A DNA stretch of 64,000 bases from Helicobacter pametensis ATCC 51478 (lineage in GTDB: Bacteria > Campylobacterota > Campylobacteria > Campylobacterales > Helicobacteraceae): NCBI RefSeq assembly GCF_000518225.1, contig NZ_KI912401.1, positions 437,478-501,477 on the forward strand, written 5' to 3'. This document shows, piece after piece, positions 26,320 to 36,329 of the stretch. Below the pieces are notes generated by a model that saw nothing but the letters and a program-made list of their open reading frames with translations, ran no database searches and was not told the DNA's origin. Position 1 is the stretch's first letter. Each line of letters begins with the position of its first letter. The position numbers and the translations under genes were made by a program.

Positions 26320-26916
26320 TTACTTCAATCTTCGATACGCTTCACATCCAAGGTTATAGCCATAATTACAAGATTTGAGATACAAATCAAGTGCTTTTTT
26401 GGAATCACGAGGAATATCCCCTCTTCCAAACTCATACATATATCCCATGCTATAGCACGCTCCCCCATTCTTCTTAAGACACCCTGCTTCAAATGCATCA
26501 AAAGCATGTTGATAATCTTGTTTGACCACCCGACCTTCTAAAAAATACATCCCAGTCTTCCAGCACCATGCTCCATTTTGAGCATAGCACCTAAGCTGTG
26601 CATCCCTCAATTCAAGTTCTTGAGGGGTTGGCGGTCTAGGAGGTTCGATCTTCTCTTCCACCACATTGCCATCTTCATCGATAATCTTGCGAGGTTTTTT
26701 GGGTGTGGGTGGAGGAGTCTTTTTGGCTGTGATTGGAGGAAGAAGCTGGTATTTTGGGACAGATTTTCCTTGTGTGCTTGTGATATGAGATCTTTTCTTT
26801 TTTTCTTCCAAGTAAGGATTGTTTTTGGCAAATTCTGAATTTTTGTTACTTGGCAAATAAGGATTTGCCGCACAAATTCCAAAGAGCGATAATCCAAAAC
26901 AAACCAAAATCTTCAT
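26320..26916 (-). CDS. Secreted Sel1-repeat (Hcp-like) protein with a proline-rich linker
   Basis: This 198-residue protein has a signal peptide (about 1-17, cleaved before ANPYLP), a Lys/Pro-rich linker (about 45-100, with KKTPPPTPKKPRK and PPRPPTPQE) and two Sel1-like helical repeats with spaced cysteine pairs: CYAQNGAWCW, then CLKKNGGACYSMGYMYEFG, then CNYGYNLGCEAYRRL. Cys pairs 8 residues apart are typical of Helicobacter cysteine-rich proteins (Hcp). Family members bind cell-wall fragments or act on hosts; a specific role is not known here. The start overlaps the uvrA stop by 4 bases. Confidence 0.82.
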   Translation of the reverse strand: MKILVCFGLSLFGICAANPYLPSNKNSEFAKNNPYLEEKKKRSHITSTQGKSVPKYQLLPPITAKKTPPPTPKKPRKIIDEDGNVVEEKIEPPRPPTPQELELRDAQLRCYAQNGAWCWKTGMYFLEGRVVKQDYQHAFDAFEAGCLKKNGGACYSMGYMYEFGRGDIPRDSKKALDLYLKSCNYGYNLGCEAYRRLK

Positions 26917-29726
26917 CTCTTTATTCCCAATTCTTTGGCCAAAAATTTTCCTGTATAGCTTCCTGTTTTTGTCGCATTTTTGGCGATATGCTCCACACTT
27001 CCAGCATCCAAGATCCTACCTCCCCTATCACCCCCCTCAGGACCAATATCGATAATATAATCAGCATTTTTGATCATATCTAGATTATGCTCAATCACTA
27101 CAGCCGAATTTCCAAGTGAGACAAGATGATGAAGCACTTTTGTCAAGCGATCCACATCAGCAAAATGAAGCCCAGTGGTTGGCTCATCTAAAATATAAAG
27201 TGTTTTTCCCGTATCTTTACGACTTAGCTCTTTGGCAAGCTTGATTCTCTGAGCTTCACCTCCACTGAGTGTTGTTGCATTTTGTCCAAGGGTGATATAG
27301 CCCAATCCCACATCTTGAAGAGTTTGAAGTTTTTGGGCGATCTTTGGAACTTTTGCAAAAAGCTTCAATGCTTCATCCACGCTCATATCCAATACCTCAG
27401 CGATTGATTTTTCTTTGTATTTGATTTCTAAGGTTTGAGCGTTGTAGCGACTTCCTTGACAACTATCACATTTGACCATCACATCAGGTAAGAAATGCAT
27501 CTCGATCTTGATCTCACCCTCACCTTGACATTTCTCACATCGCCCCCCTTTGACATTGAAACTAAATCGACCGATGCTATAACCTCTAATCTTTGATTCC
27601 TTAACTTCAGCAAAGAGAGCCCTAATCTCATCCATCACGCCTGTATAAGTTGCTGGATTGCTTCTAGGAGTTCTCCCAATCGGGCTTTGATCCAGATAAA
27701 TCACCTTATCCAAATGCTCCAATCCCTCAATACTCACCCCATCACATTTTTGTATCTTTTTACTATGATTTAAAAGCTCTTGAGCCACAGGAAGCAAAGT
27801 CTGCAAAATGAGCGAACTTTTGCCACTTCCGCTCACACCAGTAATGCAAACAAAATTTGATAATGGGATATTCACACTTAGATCTTTAATGTTATTGATA
27901 TTAACCCCATCGATTTTGAGAAATTTTTCTTGCTTTCTATGATGTGGATAAGAAATCTGCTTTTGGCCATTGAGATATTGAGCAGTCAGTGTGTTTTGTC
28001 TTAGCAAATCCTCAACACTCCCTGCAAACACGACCTCTCCCCCATTCACTCCAGCTCCAGGTCCAATATCCACGACAAAATCTGCTTGCAAAATCGTCTC
28101 TTTGTCATGCTCAACGACAATCACGGTATTACCCTTTTCTTGCAAGCTTCTTAGAGTGCGAATGAGTTTGAGCGTATCTCGCTCATGAAGTCCAATACTT
28201 GGCTCATCAAGGACATACATCACTCCAGTCAAACCACTCCCGATCTGAGAAGCGATGCGGATTCTCTGACTCTCTCCCCCGCTAATTGTGCGAGCATCTC
28301 TCCCCAATGTTAGATAGCCAAGCCCCACATCATAAAGGAAAAATAATCGCTCTCTAATTTCTTTGAGAATCGGGGCTGAAATCATTTGCTCTTGCATAGA
28401 AAAATATTCAAATCTTTTTTCATCGACAAAAAACTCATAGCATTCTTGCAGAGGCATACTCAAAATATCTGAAATTTTTTTATTGGCGACTTGCACACTC
28501 AAAGACTGGGGTTTCAAGCGATACCCATTGCAACTTGGACAGATTTTTTCACTCATAAAATCTGACAAATCTTTTTCATCCTTAAACATATCATGAGCAA
28601 TCTTTAAGATTCCACTCCAAGGACGCACTAGCTTGCTTCCCCTCCATTCAAACTCCACCTCTTGAGCACTACCATAAAGCAATGCATTTTGTTGATGCTC
28701 CAGTAATTCATCAAAACATTGAGAGGGATTGATACTTGCATTTGCGCAAAATGCTTCAAATAAGTGATTGTAATAACTTCTATTGAATCCAAAAATAAAT
28801 TTCACCCCTCCTTTATTGAGAGGCAAAGAAGGATCAAGAATCTTTTTGAGATCGAGTGTGTATTTCATTCCAAGCCCACCACAATCTTCACACGCTCCCT
28901 TGGGGGAATTGAAAGAAAACGCCAAAGGCTCTAATGGCTCAAAGCTTACCTTACAATCAAAACACGCAAAATGCTCACTATAGTGCAAAGTCTTGCTTCC
29001 CTCTTCACTCTGAATCTCCACCTCCACTTCACCAAAAGATTCTTTGAGGGCTTTTTCGATCGCTTGAGCGATGCGTGTGTGATTTTCTTCCTTGAGTATC
29101 ACGCGATCAATCACGGCTTTGATGGTGTGTTTTTTGGTTTTGCTCAGTGTGATCTCTTCATCCAATCTCACCATCACTCCATCAATATAGGCTCTAATGA
29201 TTCCCTTTTGGCGTAAAGATTCGATTTTATCTGTGAAAGTCCCCTTCTTGTCCTTGATCAATGGTGCCAAGATCACAAGCTTTGAATCCTCTGGCAGACT
29301 CAAAATCTGAGAGATAATATCTGTTTGAGTCATATGAGAGATGGGTTGATCGCATAGATGGCAGTGCTGCTTCCCTACTCTTGCATACAAAAGTCTTAGA
29401 TAGTCATAAATCTCTGTAATTGTCCCCACTGTGGATCGAGGATTTTTGGAAGTGGTTTTCTGATCAATTGCAATCGCAGGCGTAAGTCCATCGATTTTCT
29501 CAACATTGGGCTTACCTACTTTGTCCAAAAATTGTCTTGCATAGCTTGAGAGCGATTCGATGTAGCGTCGCTGTCCTTCAGCATAGAGCGTATCAAATGC
29601 TAGCGTGCTTTTCCCACTCCCACTAAGCCCAGTAAAAACGATAAGCTGATTTTTGGGAATCTCCAAAGAAATATTTTTGAGATTATTTTCCTTGGCTCCA
29701 GAAATAGTGATAATGTTTTTACTCAT
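26913..29726 (-). CDS. uvrA: Excinuclease ABC subunit A
   Basis: This 937-residue DNA-damage sensor ATPase is of normal length. Walker [15 protein letters not shown] lies near the N-terminus and a second, [12 protein letters not shown], in the C-terminal half. The zinc-binding [10 protein letters not shown] and [13 protein letters not shown]...[10 protein letters not shown] modules and two ABC signatures ([22 protein letters not shown]) are visible. The start overlaps the ParA-like gene stop (ATGA), which suggests coupled translation. Confidence 0.97.
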   Translation of the reverse strand: MSKNIITISGAKENNLKNISLEIPKNQLIVFTGLSGSGKSTLAFDTLYAEGQRRYIESLSSYARQFLDKVGKPNVEKIDGLTPAIAIDQKTTSKNPRSTVGTITEIYDYLRLLYARVGKQHCHLCDQPISHMTQTDIISQILSLPEDSKLVILAPLIKDKKGTFTDKIESLRQKGIIRAYIDGVMVRLDEEITLSKTKKHTIKAVIDRVILKEENHTRIAQAIEKALKESFGEVEVEIQSEEGSKTLHYSEHFACFDCKVSFEPLEPLAFSFNSPKGACEDCGGLGMKYTLDLKKILDPSLPLNKGGVKFIFGFNRSYYNHLFEAFCANASINPSQCFDELLEHQQNALLYGSAQEVEFEWRGSKLVRPWSGILKIAHDMFKDEKDLSDFMSEKICPSCNGYRLKPQSLSVQVANKKISDILSMPLQECYEFFVDEKRFEYFSMQEQMISAPILKEIRERLFFLYDVGLGYLTLGRDARTISGGESQRIRIASQIGSGLTGVMYVLDEPSIGLHERDTLKLIRTLRSLQEKGNTVIVVEHDKETILQADFVVDIGPGAGVNGGEVVFAGSVEDLLRQNTLTAQYLNGQKQISYPHHRKQEKFLKIDGVNINNIKDLSVNIPLSNFVCITGVSGSGKSSLILQTLLPVAQELLNHSKKIQKCDGVSIEGLEHLDKVIYLDQSPIGRTPRSNPATYTGVMDEIRALFAEVKESKIRGYSIGRFSFNVKGGRCEKCQGEGEIKIEMHFLPDVMVKCDSCQGSRYNAQTLEIKYKEKSIAEVLDMSVDEALKLFAKVPKIAQKLQTLQDVGLGYITLGQNATTLSGGEAQRIKLAKELSRKDTGKTLYILDEPTTGLHFADVDRLTKVLHHLVSLGNSAVVIEHNLDMIKNADYIIDIGPEGGDRGGRILDAGSVEHIAKNATKTGSYTGKFLAKELGIKR

Positions 29727-30778
29727 TTTTTATCATTTGATTGAGTTAAATCGATAATAGCACACCCCAATCTTTCAAACAAGCTTTTAAAATCTTCAAT
29801 CTTTTCTTTACTTGTTGCTTCAGCACTTCCAAACTGTTTGGCTTCTTTGAGATCTTTTTCTTCAAGTAAAAAAACGGGTTTTTGACTTCTTTGACTAATA
29901 GCAATCAAAGTATTAAAATCTGGAATCTGTGCCAAATCATAAGGGAGATTTTCTGTAATCACTTTGGAAAAATCAGATGCACCGATTGTGCAATTGATTG
30001 TCTGAAGTTGTGGAACCAAGGTTTGATTGACGGCATTGCGGATTTGCTCTATCCATTTTTCAAATGCTTTGGTTGGCGCACTATTACGCAAGCGGAATCT
30101 TTGCTGAATTGTCCCCAAAAACAAAGGGTTATTTTTTATATTGATCTTTGTTGTTTGTTTGAAAGCATTGATTTCCAAATGCCATTCTTTGATTTTTTTA
30201 CTTAAAGAATGGATGGCTTGAAGACAGAAATAATCAGGACTTGTTGGCACAATAAAATAATCACTTCCCATAAGAGCTAATTGGTTAAGTCCGCCAATGC
30301 TCGGACTTAAATCCAAAAGGAGATAATCCATATCTTGATATTTGGCAATATTTTCTAGAGTATCAAAAAAGCCTGTGATAATCTTTCCAAGGATAGGTAA
30401 TCCTGAAGTGATTTTAAGAGCTGCTGTAACTTGACTATCAAGCTCAGAAAGCTTCAAGCTCCCAGCAAGTAGGAAAAGATTTTCTTGATCAATAGGGTAG
30501 ATACTGCCATCTTTTGCCAATTCCGAACCAATCGCCCCATCAATAATTTTATTAACAATGGCATCAAAGGTCAGATTATTGCGATTTTGATAAAAACTAT
30601 TCATAAAATCATCATCAATTGCTTGATGCGCCAAAACAAGCCCTGTCAAATTGCACTGCGGATCAAGATCAACAAGCAATACTTTTTTCCCAAGCCGAGA
30701 TAAAGCCCAACCGAGATTATATGTGGTTGTTGTTTTGCTCACACCACCTTTATGATTGAAAAAACTAATTATTTTCAT
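29723..30778 (-). CDS. Lone ParA-family ATPase (MinD/ParA type)
   Basis: The 351-residue protein has the deviant Walker A FNHKGGVSKTTTTYNLG (residues 7-23, with signature Lys10 and Lys15), Walker A' with VDLDPQCNLTG (about 36-46) and switch II YLLLDLSPSIGGLNQLAL. The C-terminal third (about 250-351) is not familiar. No parB is nearby, so it is not an obvious chromosome or plasmid partition pair. It is positioned to be translated just before uvrA. It may be plasmid- or island-derived, or position another protein. H. pylori Soj is a different, shorter protein. Confidence 0.85.
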   Translation of the reverse strand: MKIISFFNHKGGVSKTTTTYNLGWALSRLGKKVLLVDLDPQCNLTGLVLAHQAIDDDFMNSFYQNRNNLTFDAIVNKIIDGAIGSELAKDGSIYPIDQENLFLLAGSLKLSELDSQVTAALKITSGLPILGKIITGFFDTLENIAKYQDMDYLLLDLSPSIGGLNQLALMGSDYFIVPTSPDYFCLQAIHSLSKKIKEWHLEINAFKQTTKINIKNNPLFLGTIQQRFRLRNSAPTKAFEKWIEQIRNAVNQTLVPQLQTINCTIGASDFSKVITENLPYDLAQIPDFNTLIAISQRSQKPVFLLEEKDLKEAKQFGSAEATSKEKIEDFKSLFERLGCAIIDLTQSNDKK

Positions 30779-30867
30779 TGAGCGCCCTTATAAAGACAAA
30801 GATTCTAACACAAAAAATCTTTTAAGACTAAGCGGAAAATTTAACATCAAAAAGATAAGAAGCAAGC

Positions 30868-31641
30868 TTAGATGTTTCCAAAATCTTGAAGATTGATATG
30901 GCATCGTGCGATTCTAGACACTCTTCCTTGGAAAAAAATCTCCCCCTCAACAAGACCAAATTCCAATCGCTCATTCATTGGCGGGACAATCCAGACTTTT
31001 TCTTGCATAACTTTGCGCTCATTGAGCAAAGCCACAAGAGAAGCCATCCCCGTCCCACAAGCTAGCGTGATCCCCTCCACTCCCCTCTCATAAGTTTTGA
31101 TTCTATAAATCTCTCCATCACAATAAGCGATATTGACATTGGCATCATATTGCTCTCTTAGTTTTTGTAAAGTCTGTATCTCAAAAGTTTCAAATTCTTC
31201 TTTTGAATGGAGCAATGCGATGAGATGAGGAACACCTGTATCAAACAAACTCCACTCTCCAAATTCACCCAAAACTTTATATTTTCCAAGATTGCTTCGC
31301 ACCCAATAAGGATAACTTGTCTGCAAAACCTCAACCCCAATCCCCCCAGCCCCACTCAAAAAGCAATGCTTTCTTGGAGCTAGGGCATGCAAATAAGCAT
31401 ATAACCCCACACAACGGCTAGCATTTCCACACATTGCAGCCTTTGATCCATCGCTATTATAAAACTCCCACTGATAAGCATATTGATGATGTGGATGCAC
31501 AATCACCAATCCATCAGCCCCGATTCCCAAGTGACGATCACAAAGAGCTCTAGCAAACACATCACCTCTAAGATCAGAAGGGAATCGATCAGTGATCAAG
31601 AAGTCATTTCCACTTGCACTATATTTTTCAAACTCTAGCAT
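30868..31641 (-). CDS. dapF: Diaminopimelate epimerase
   Basis: The 257-residue cytoplasmic enzyme converts LL- to meso-diaminopimelate for peptidoglycan and lysine. The catalytic cysteines are in MCGNASRC and LACGTGM, and the start LEFEKYSASGNDFLITD is typical. ATG 31641 (after AAGGAGG) is preferred to the upstream TTG 31644 and overlaps the S4 gene stop by one base. It is the last gene of the carB operon. Confidence 0.95.
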   Translation of the reverse strand: MLEFEKYSASGNDFLITDRFPSDLRGDVFARALCDRHLGIGADGLVIVHPHHQYAYQWEFYNSDGSKAAMCGNASRCVGLYAYLHALAPRKHCFLSGAGGIGVEVLQTSYPYWVRSNLGKYKVLGEFGEWSLFDTGVPHLIALLHSKEEFETFEIQTLQKLREQYDANVNIAYCDGEIYRIKTYERGVEGITLACGTGMASLVALLNERKVMQEKVWIVPPMNERLEFGLVEGEIFFQGRVSRIARCHINLQDFGNI

Positions 31642-31889
31642 CAATCCTCCTTTTTGACATAGAGGTGAGTTTGTGACTTGGGGATTGTCTTGGTTTGGGG
31701 TAAAGCAAGCACACGATATCTCTCCTGATGATCTAAATACACCAAAGTGATCTCATCACCGACTTTGACTTCTTTGGAGCTTTTTGCCACATGGGCATTG
31801 AGCAAAACTGCGCCATGCTCACACATATCCTGTGCCACACTGCGACGCTTTAAAAGATTGGTGCTATTAAGAAATTTATCAAGACGCAT
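31641..31889 (-). CDS. S4-domain RNA-binding protein (HslR/RqcP-like)
   Basis: An 82-residue S4 domain: MRLDKFLNSTNLLKRRSVAQ is the canonical RNA-binding helix pair, followed by GAVLLNAHVAKSSKEVKVGDEITL. Small S4 proteins of this type (Hsp15/RqcP) bind 50S subunits carrying stalled peptidyl-tRNA. The gene is coupled to both neighbours by start-stop overlaps. Confidence 0.88.
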   Translation of the reverse strand: MRLDKFLNSTNLLKRRSVAQDMCEHGAVLLNAHVAKSSKEVKVGDEITLVYLDHQERYRVLALPQTKTIPKSQTHLYVKKED

Positions 31890-32320
31890 TAACGAATCCT
31901 TTTTTGAATCTTTGAGTTGAGTTTCATCATTTTTGATGCCCTACCTTCAAAAAATCCTCTCCTATCTTTGATGATGACCTCTACTGCTTGGGAGGCAAAA
32001 GTATCATCATAGCTCTCTTTGGTGCGATTTGCACTTGAAGAATACATCCATCCAAAACGAGTTAAAAACTTCAAATGCTGTTCATCTTTCACCACCCTGA
32101 TAGCCAAGCCATTAGGATAGATGAAAGTTGTTTTCTTTGATCGTCTGATATGATTTTTGAATCTTGAAGGAGTGCGTGTGAAAGTCTGCAAAGTCGCTAG
32201 AGAATCCACCTCGATCAATACCTTTTGACTACCCCTTTGCTTAACCCTATTGATTTTATGAGGATCTTGGCACAGAAAACCAGCTGTTGTATCACTCTGT
32301 GCCAAAAAAAGAGCTTGCAT
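31889..32320 (-). CDS. YrdC/Sua5-like protein (short form)
   Basis: The 143-residue protein starts QALFLAQSDTTAGFLCQD, matching the N-terminal YrdC/Sua5 motif (LxxxPTETxYGL in canonical members, reworked here to AQSDTTAGF). It keeps GWMYSSSANRTKESYD, equivalent to the SANxSG block. It is clearly shorter than TsaC (about 180-190), lacking much of the middle. Helicobacter carries such a gene right after carB (HP0918, recalled). Whether it makes threonylcarbamoyl-AMP for tRNA t6A is uncertain. ATG 32320 overlaps the carB stop. Confidence 0.7.
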   Translation of the reverse strand: MQALFLAQSDTTAGFLCQDPHKINRVKQRGSQKVLIEVDSLATLQTFTRTPSRFKNHIRRSKKTTFIYPNGLAIRVVKDEQHLKFLTRFGWMYSSSANRTKESYDDTFASQAVEVIIKDRRGFFEGRASKMMKLNSKIQKRIR

Positions 32321-35300
32321 CAATCGTTTAAGAAATCTTGAATCGCTCTAGCCTGATAGGGGCTATGAGAGCTGATCTCTTGGATGGCACTACACGCAGC
32401 TTTGGCCTCTTGGATCGTTGTGAAATAAGGCACACAGGATTTCAATACCTGCTCTCTCAAAAATTTGGTATCTGTTTTATTGCTTCTCTCATCACTGCTA
32501 TTGATCACCATCGCTACTTCATGATTGGCAAGTGCATCTTGAATATTTGGACGACCCTCACTGACTTTCAAAACAAGCTCACACTCCACTCCATCATCAA
32601 TGATTGCTTTATATGTCCCACCTGTAGCACAAACTCTAAACCCCAGATCAATAAAATCCTTTGCCAAAGCAGAGGCAAAAGGCTTATCTAAATCCTGCAA
32701 AGAAATGAAAATCTTCCCACTTGTTGGCAGAGTATTTTTGGCTGCAATTTGACTTTTGGCAAAACTTACACCAAAATTTTCACTGATCCCCATCACCTCT
32801 CCAGTGCTTTTCATCTCTGGCCCAAGGGAGACATCAGCTCCATTAAGTTTATTGAATGGAAAGACTGATTCTTTGATGGCGATATGTTTGAGATCTTTGT
32901 GTTGATAGATTCCATTTTTGCATACAACCATCCCAAAACGATCATAAAACTCCAAAGCTTCTTTAAGATTACCTTGCCACATCACACGCGTTGCAATCTT
33001 GGCTAGTGGCATTCCTGTGGCCTTGCTCACAAATGGCACTGTTCGACTTGCACGCGGATTGACCTCGATGAGATAAATCTCATTGTGATAAATGGCATAT
33101 TGCACATTCATCAGTCCCACTACGCCAAGATTGAGGGCAATCTTTTGAGTCATTTCTTGGATTTGAGCGATCATCTCAGAAGAAAGTGTGGAGGGTGGGA
33201 GAGATGAAGCGCTATCTCCTGAGTGGATCCCCGCCTCTTCAATGTGTTGCATAATCCCACCAATATACACATCCACCCCATCACTGATCGCATCCACATC
33301 TAGCTCAATAGCACGATCAAGGAATTTATCCACCAAGACTGGAGAACTCTCACTTACTTTCACTGCCTCTTCCATATATGCTCTCAATTCATCATCATTA
33401 TAAACAATCCGCATCGCCCTCCCCCCAAGCACATAACTAGGACGCACAAGAACTGGGAATCCAATCTTGCTTGCAATACTGTGAGCTTCTTCTTTGTTAA
33501 ATGCGATTCCATTTTGAGGCTGTTTGAGATGATTGGCTTCTACAAATTCTGCAAACTTCTCTCTATCTTCTGCCACATCGATGACTTTGGCACTTGTGCC
33601 AATGATTTTGGCTCCGATGCGTGTGAGCTCTTTGGCAAGCTTAAGTGGCGTTTGCCCTCCAAAATGCACGATGATTCCATCAGGATTTTCTCTCTCAATC
33701 ACTGATCTCACATGTTCAAAATCAATAGGTTCAAAATAAAGCACATCGCTTGTATCATAATCTGTGCTCACAGTTTCAGGATTGCAGTTATACATAATGC
33801 TAGAAATCCCCATATCTTTGAGGGCAAAAGAGGCATGCACACAGCAATAATCAAACTCAATCCCCTGTCCGATGCGATTGGGCCCCCCACCAATGATCAT
33901 CACTTTTTGATTTGTTAGAGGTAAAATCTCTTCTTTGGATGAAAGTTTGGAAAAATTTCCAATAGATGAATAAAGATAGGGCGTGCTAGAAGTAAATTCT
34001 GCCGCACAAGTATCTACTTGCAAATACTGATGCTTCACTTCAAGAGCACATCGAGCTTGATATACTTCGCTTTGTGTGATCTCAATCCCCTCATTACACT
34101 TCAGCAAATAAGCAATCATCGCATCTGAGAATCCAAGCGACTTTGCCCTCTTCATCAAAGCTTGATCTTGCAAAATAGAGAGTGTGATCTCTTGCTCAAA
34201 AGATATGATTTCCTCAATCTGTCTTAAAAACCAAGGATCAATCTTGCTTAGAGCATGAATTTCATCAAGACCTAATCCTTGTCGGAATCCATCTGCAATA
34301 TAAAGTAGTCTAGAATCATTGGGACGACGGATTTCATGACGAATTCTTTCCAAATCAGAGCTAATTGAATTAAACCCATATAGCCCTGTTTCAAGAGAGC
34401 AAAGTGCCTTTTGGATACTCTCAGCAAAAGTCCCGCCAATGGCCATCACCTCACCAATGCTTTTCATACTTGTCGTCAAGGTAGAATCTGCTGTGGGAAA
34501 CTTCTCAAATGTAAATCTTGGAATCTTTGTGACAATATAATCAATGCTTGGCTCAAAACTCGCTGTGGTGCCAGTGATATCATTAGTGATCTCATCAAGT
34601 CTAAACCCAACAGCCAAAAGTGTGGCAACTTTGGCGATTGGATATCCTGTAGCCTTGCTAGCCAAAGCAGAAGATCGCGAAACGCGTGGATTCATCTCAA
34701 TCACAATCATACGCCCAGTTTGAGGATTGATGGCAAACTGCACATTACTTCCCCCAGTATCCACACCAATCTCTCTTAAAATCGCAAAAGAAGCATCTCT
34801 CATGCGTTGGTATTCTTTGTCTGTCAAAGTCAGTGCTGGAGCGATTGTGATACTATCTCCTGTATGCACCCCCATTGGATCGAGATTTTCAATCGAGCAG
34901 ACGATGATGCAATTATCCGCAGAATCCCTAATCACTTCCATCTCATACTCTTTCCATCCAAGCAATGATTCCTCAATCAAGATTTCATTGATAGGTGAGG
35001 CATCAAGTCCATTTTTGGCCAATGTCTTAAACTCATCGATATTATATGCCACCCCACTCCCCCCACCTGCTAGCGTAAAACTTGCACGGATAATAAGTGG
35101 GAATCCGATCTCTTTGGCTGCATTGAGTGCTTCTTCTTCTGTGTAGGCATAACGCGACTTTGGAAGATCCATCCCGATTTTGAGCATTGCTTCTTTAAAG
35201 GCCTGACGATCTTCTCCCTTTTTGATTGCCTCTGGATTAGCACCCAAAAACTTCACCCCCTTAAGCATCCCTTTCTCTTCCATACTCATAGCGATATTAA

Positions 35301-35586
35301 GTGCGGTTTGCCCTCCCATAGTTGGCAAAATCGCATCGATATTTTCTTTGGCAATGATATCTGCAAGCACCTCTTCACTAATGGGCTCAATATAGGTGCG
35401 ATCAGCAAATTCTGGGTCTGTCATGATCGTAGCTGGATTTGAATTGACAAGCACCACCTTATAACCCAACTCCTTGAGAGTTTTGGCAGCCTGAGTCCCA
35501 GAATAGTCAAATTCACAAGCCTGACCAATTACAATGGGACCAGAACCAATCAATAAAATATTCTTAATATCATCGCGTTTTGGCAT
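32320..35586 (-). CDS. carB: Carbamoyl-phosphate synthase large subunit
   Basis: The 1088-residue protein builds carbamoyl phosphate from ammonia, bicarbonate and 2 ATP for pyrimidine and arginine synthesis. It has the expected duplicated ATP-grasp arrangement: [17 protein letters not shown] at the N-terminus mirrors [17 protein letters not shown] about 560 residues later. Both halves have [12 protein letters not shown] / [12 protein letters not shown] motifs, and an MGS-like allosteric domain ends the chain. It is the first gene of a leftward operon: carB, YrdC-like, S4, dapF. Confidence 0.97.
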   Translation of the reverse strand: MPKRDDIKNILLIGSGPIVIGQACEFDYSGTQAAKTLKELGYKVVLVNSNPATIMTDPEFADRTYIEPISEEVLADIIAKENIDAILPTMGGQTALNIAMSMEEKGMLKGVKFLGANPEAIKKGEDRQAFKEAMLKIGMDLPKSRYAYTEEEALNAAKEIGFPLIIRASFTLAGGGSGVAYNIDEFKTLAKNGLDASPINEILIEESLLGWKEYEMEVIRDSADNCIIVCSIENLDPMGVHTGDSITIAPALTLTDKEYQRMRDASFAILREIGVDTGGSNVQFAINPQTGRMIVIEMNPRVSRSSALASKATGYPIAKVATLLAVGFRLDEITNDITGTTASFEPSIDYIVTKIPRFTFEKFPTADSTLTTSMKSIGEVMAIGGTFAESIQKALCSLETGLYGFNSISSDLERIRHEIRRPNDSRLLYIADGFRQGLGLDEIHALSKIDPWFLRQIEEIISFEQEITLSILQDQALMKRAKSLGFSDAMIAYLLKCNEGIEITQSEVYQARCALEVKHQYLQVDTCAAEFTSSTPYLYSSIGNFSKLSSKEEILPLTNQKVMIIGGGPNRIGQGIEFDYCCVHASFALKDMGISSIMYNCNPETVSTDYDTSDVLYFEPIDFEHVRSVIERENPDGIIVHFGGQTPLKLAKELTRIGAKIIGTSAKVIDVAEDREKFAEFVEANHLKQPQNGIAFNKEEAHSIASKIGFPVLVRPSYVLGGRAMRIVYNDDELRAYMEEAVKVSESSPVLVDKFLDRAIELDVDAISDGVDVYIGGIMQHIEEAGIHSGDSASSLPPSTLSSEMIAQIQEMTQKIALNLGVVGLMNVQYAIYHNEIYLIEVNPRASRTVPFVSKATGMPLAKIATRVMWQGNLKEALEFYDRFGMVVCKNGIYQHKDLKHIAIKESVFPFNKLNGADVSLGPEMKSTGEVMGISENFGVSFAKSQIAAKNTLPTSGKIFISLQDLDKPFASALAKDFIDLGFRVCATGGTYKAIIDDGVECELVLKVSEGRPNIQDALANHEVAMVINSSDERSNKTDTKFLREQVLKSCVPYFTTIQEAKAACSAIQEISSHSPYQARAIQDFLND

Positions 35587-35620
35587 TTTTTCTCACTTTT
35601 TGCAGGAATTCAAGTTCAAG

Positions 35621-35649
35621 ATTCTACAAGACTTGCACAGAAAATTCAA
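35621..35649 (-). promoter_or_regulatory. Predicted promoter of the carB operon
   Basis: On the minus strand TTGAAT (35644-35649) and TAGAAT (35621-35626) are separated by exactly 17 bases, a good sigma-70 pair about 35 bases before the carB ATG. The SRP RNA gene starts divergently beyond it. Confidence 0.6.
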
Positions 35650-35698
35650 AGGCTTTTGTAGATTTTTGGGATGTTTTTTTGTAATATTTCACTTCCTT

Positions 35699-35793
35699 TT
35701 GCAGACCTATGCAATGGAGAGAAGAAGCAACGCTTCAGGGTAGGAATACAGCAGAGCACTTTTTCTCTTTGTGTGCCTTAGGTATCTGCAAGA
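35699..35793 (+). ncRNA. ffs: Signal recognition particle RNA (4.5S)
   Basis: The segment has the conserved SRP domain IV: TCAGG and AGCAG form the symmetric internal loop around a GGAA tetraloop (35735-35756). Long arms GCAGACCTA...GGAGAGA and TCTCTTTG...TAGGTATCTGC pair to give the closing hairpin. Ends are estimated from the pairing. A TAATAT -10-like box lies at 35682-35687. The RNA binds Ffh and targets nascent membrane proteins. Confidence 0.85.
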
Positions 35794-35800
35794 GGGCTGA

Positions 35801-36292
35801 TTATTTCTTCTGAGATTCCAATTCTTTCAAATAGTTTTCCAAAAACTTCAATCCAGCTGTCGCGACTTTGATGTCTTCATCTCCATGTGCTCCACCTACA
35901 CCTATGCCTCCCACGACAACACCCTCAATCACAATAGGGATCCCTCCATCCATCGTCGTAAAGTTTTCATCCAAAAATTTTAAATCTTGCGGGATTTTCC
36001 CCTCTTGTATTCCTCGTCCAATCATTTGAGTTGTACGCTTTTGAGAATTGGCTGTATAGGCTTTCTTATAACTCGCCCTAAGCGTATGCACTCCTGCTCT
36101 ATGATCTCTCAAAACTCCCAAAACTACACCAGAGCGATCAACAATCGTAATACTTACAAAATGCCCATTTTCTTTGGCTTTTTTGGAGGCTTCTTGCAAC
36201 ATCCCCCAAGTCATTTCTTGATTGAGGATTGGCTCTTTTGGAATCTCTGCCATCCCCCATACAAAACAAACCATCATCAATAATGCTCTCAT
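35801..36292 (-). CDS. Secreted GlcG/HbpS family protein (DUF336, possible heme binding)
   Basis: The 163-residue protein has a signal peptide (about 1-15, [15 protein letters not shown]). The GlcG/HbpS domain follows: [32 protein letters not shown], then the Gly-rich [20 protein letters not shown] and late [12 protein letters not shown]. Related exported proteins bind heme or protect against it (HbpS), and others lie in glycolate operons. With no partner gene nearby, the role is unassigned. Confidence 0.85.
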   Translation of the reverse strand: MRALLMMVCFVWGMAEIPKEPILNQEMTWGMLQEASKKAKENGHFVSITIVDRSGVVLGVLRDHRAGVHTLRASYKKAYTANSQKRTTQMIGRGIQEGKIPQDLKFLDENFTTMDGGIPIVIEGVVVGGIGVGGAHGDEDIKVATAGLKFLENYLKELESQKK

Positions 36293-36329
36293 TCTTTCTC
36301 CTTTTTATTTGGTGTCAATTGATACAAAT

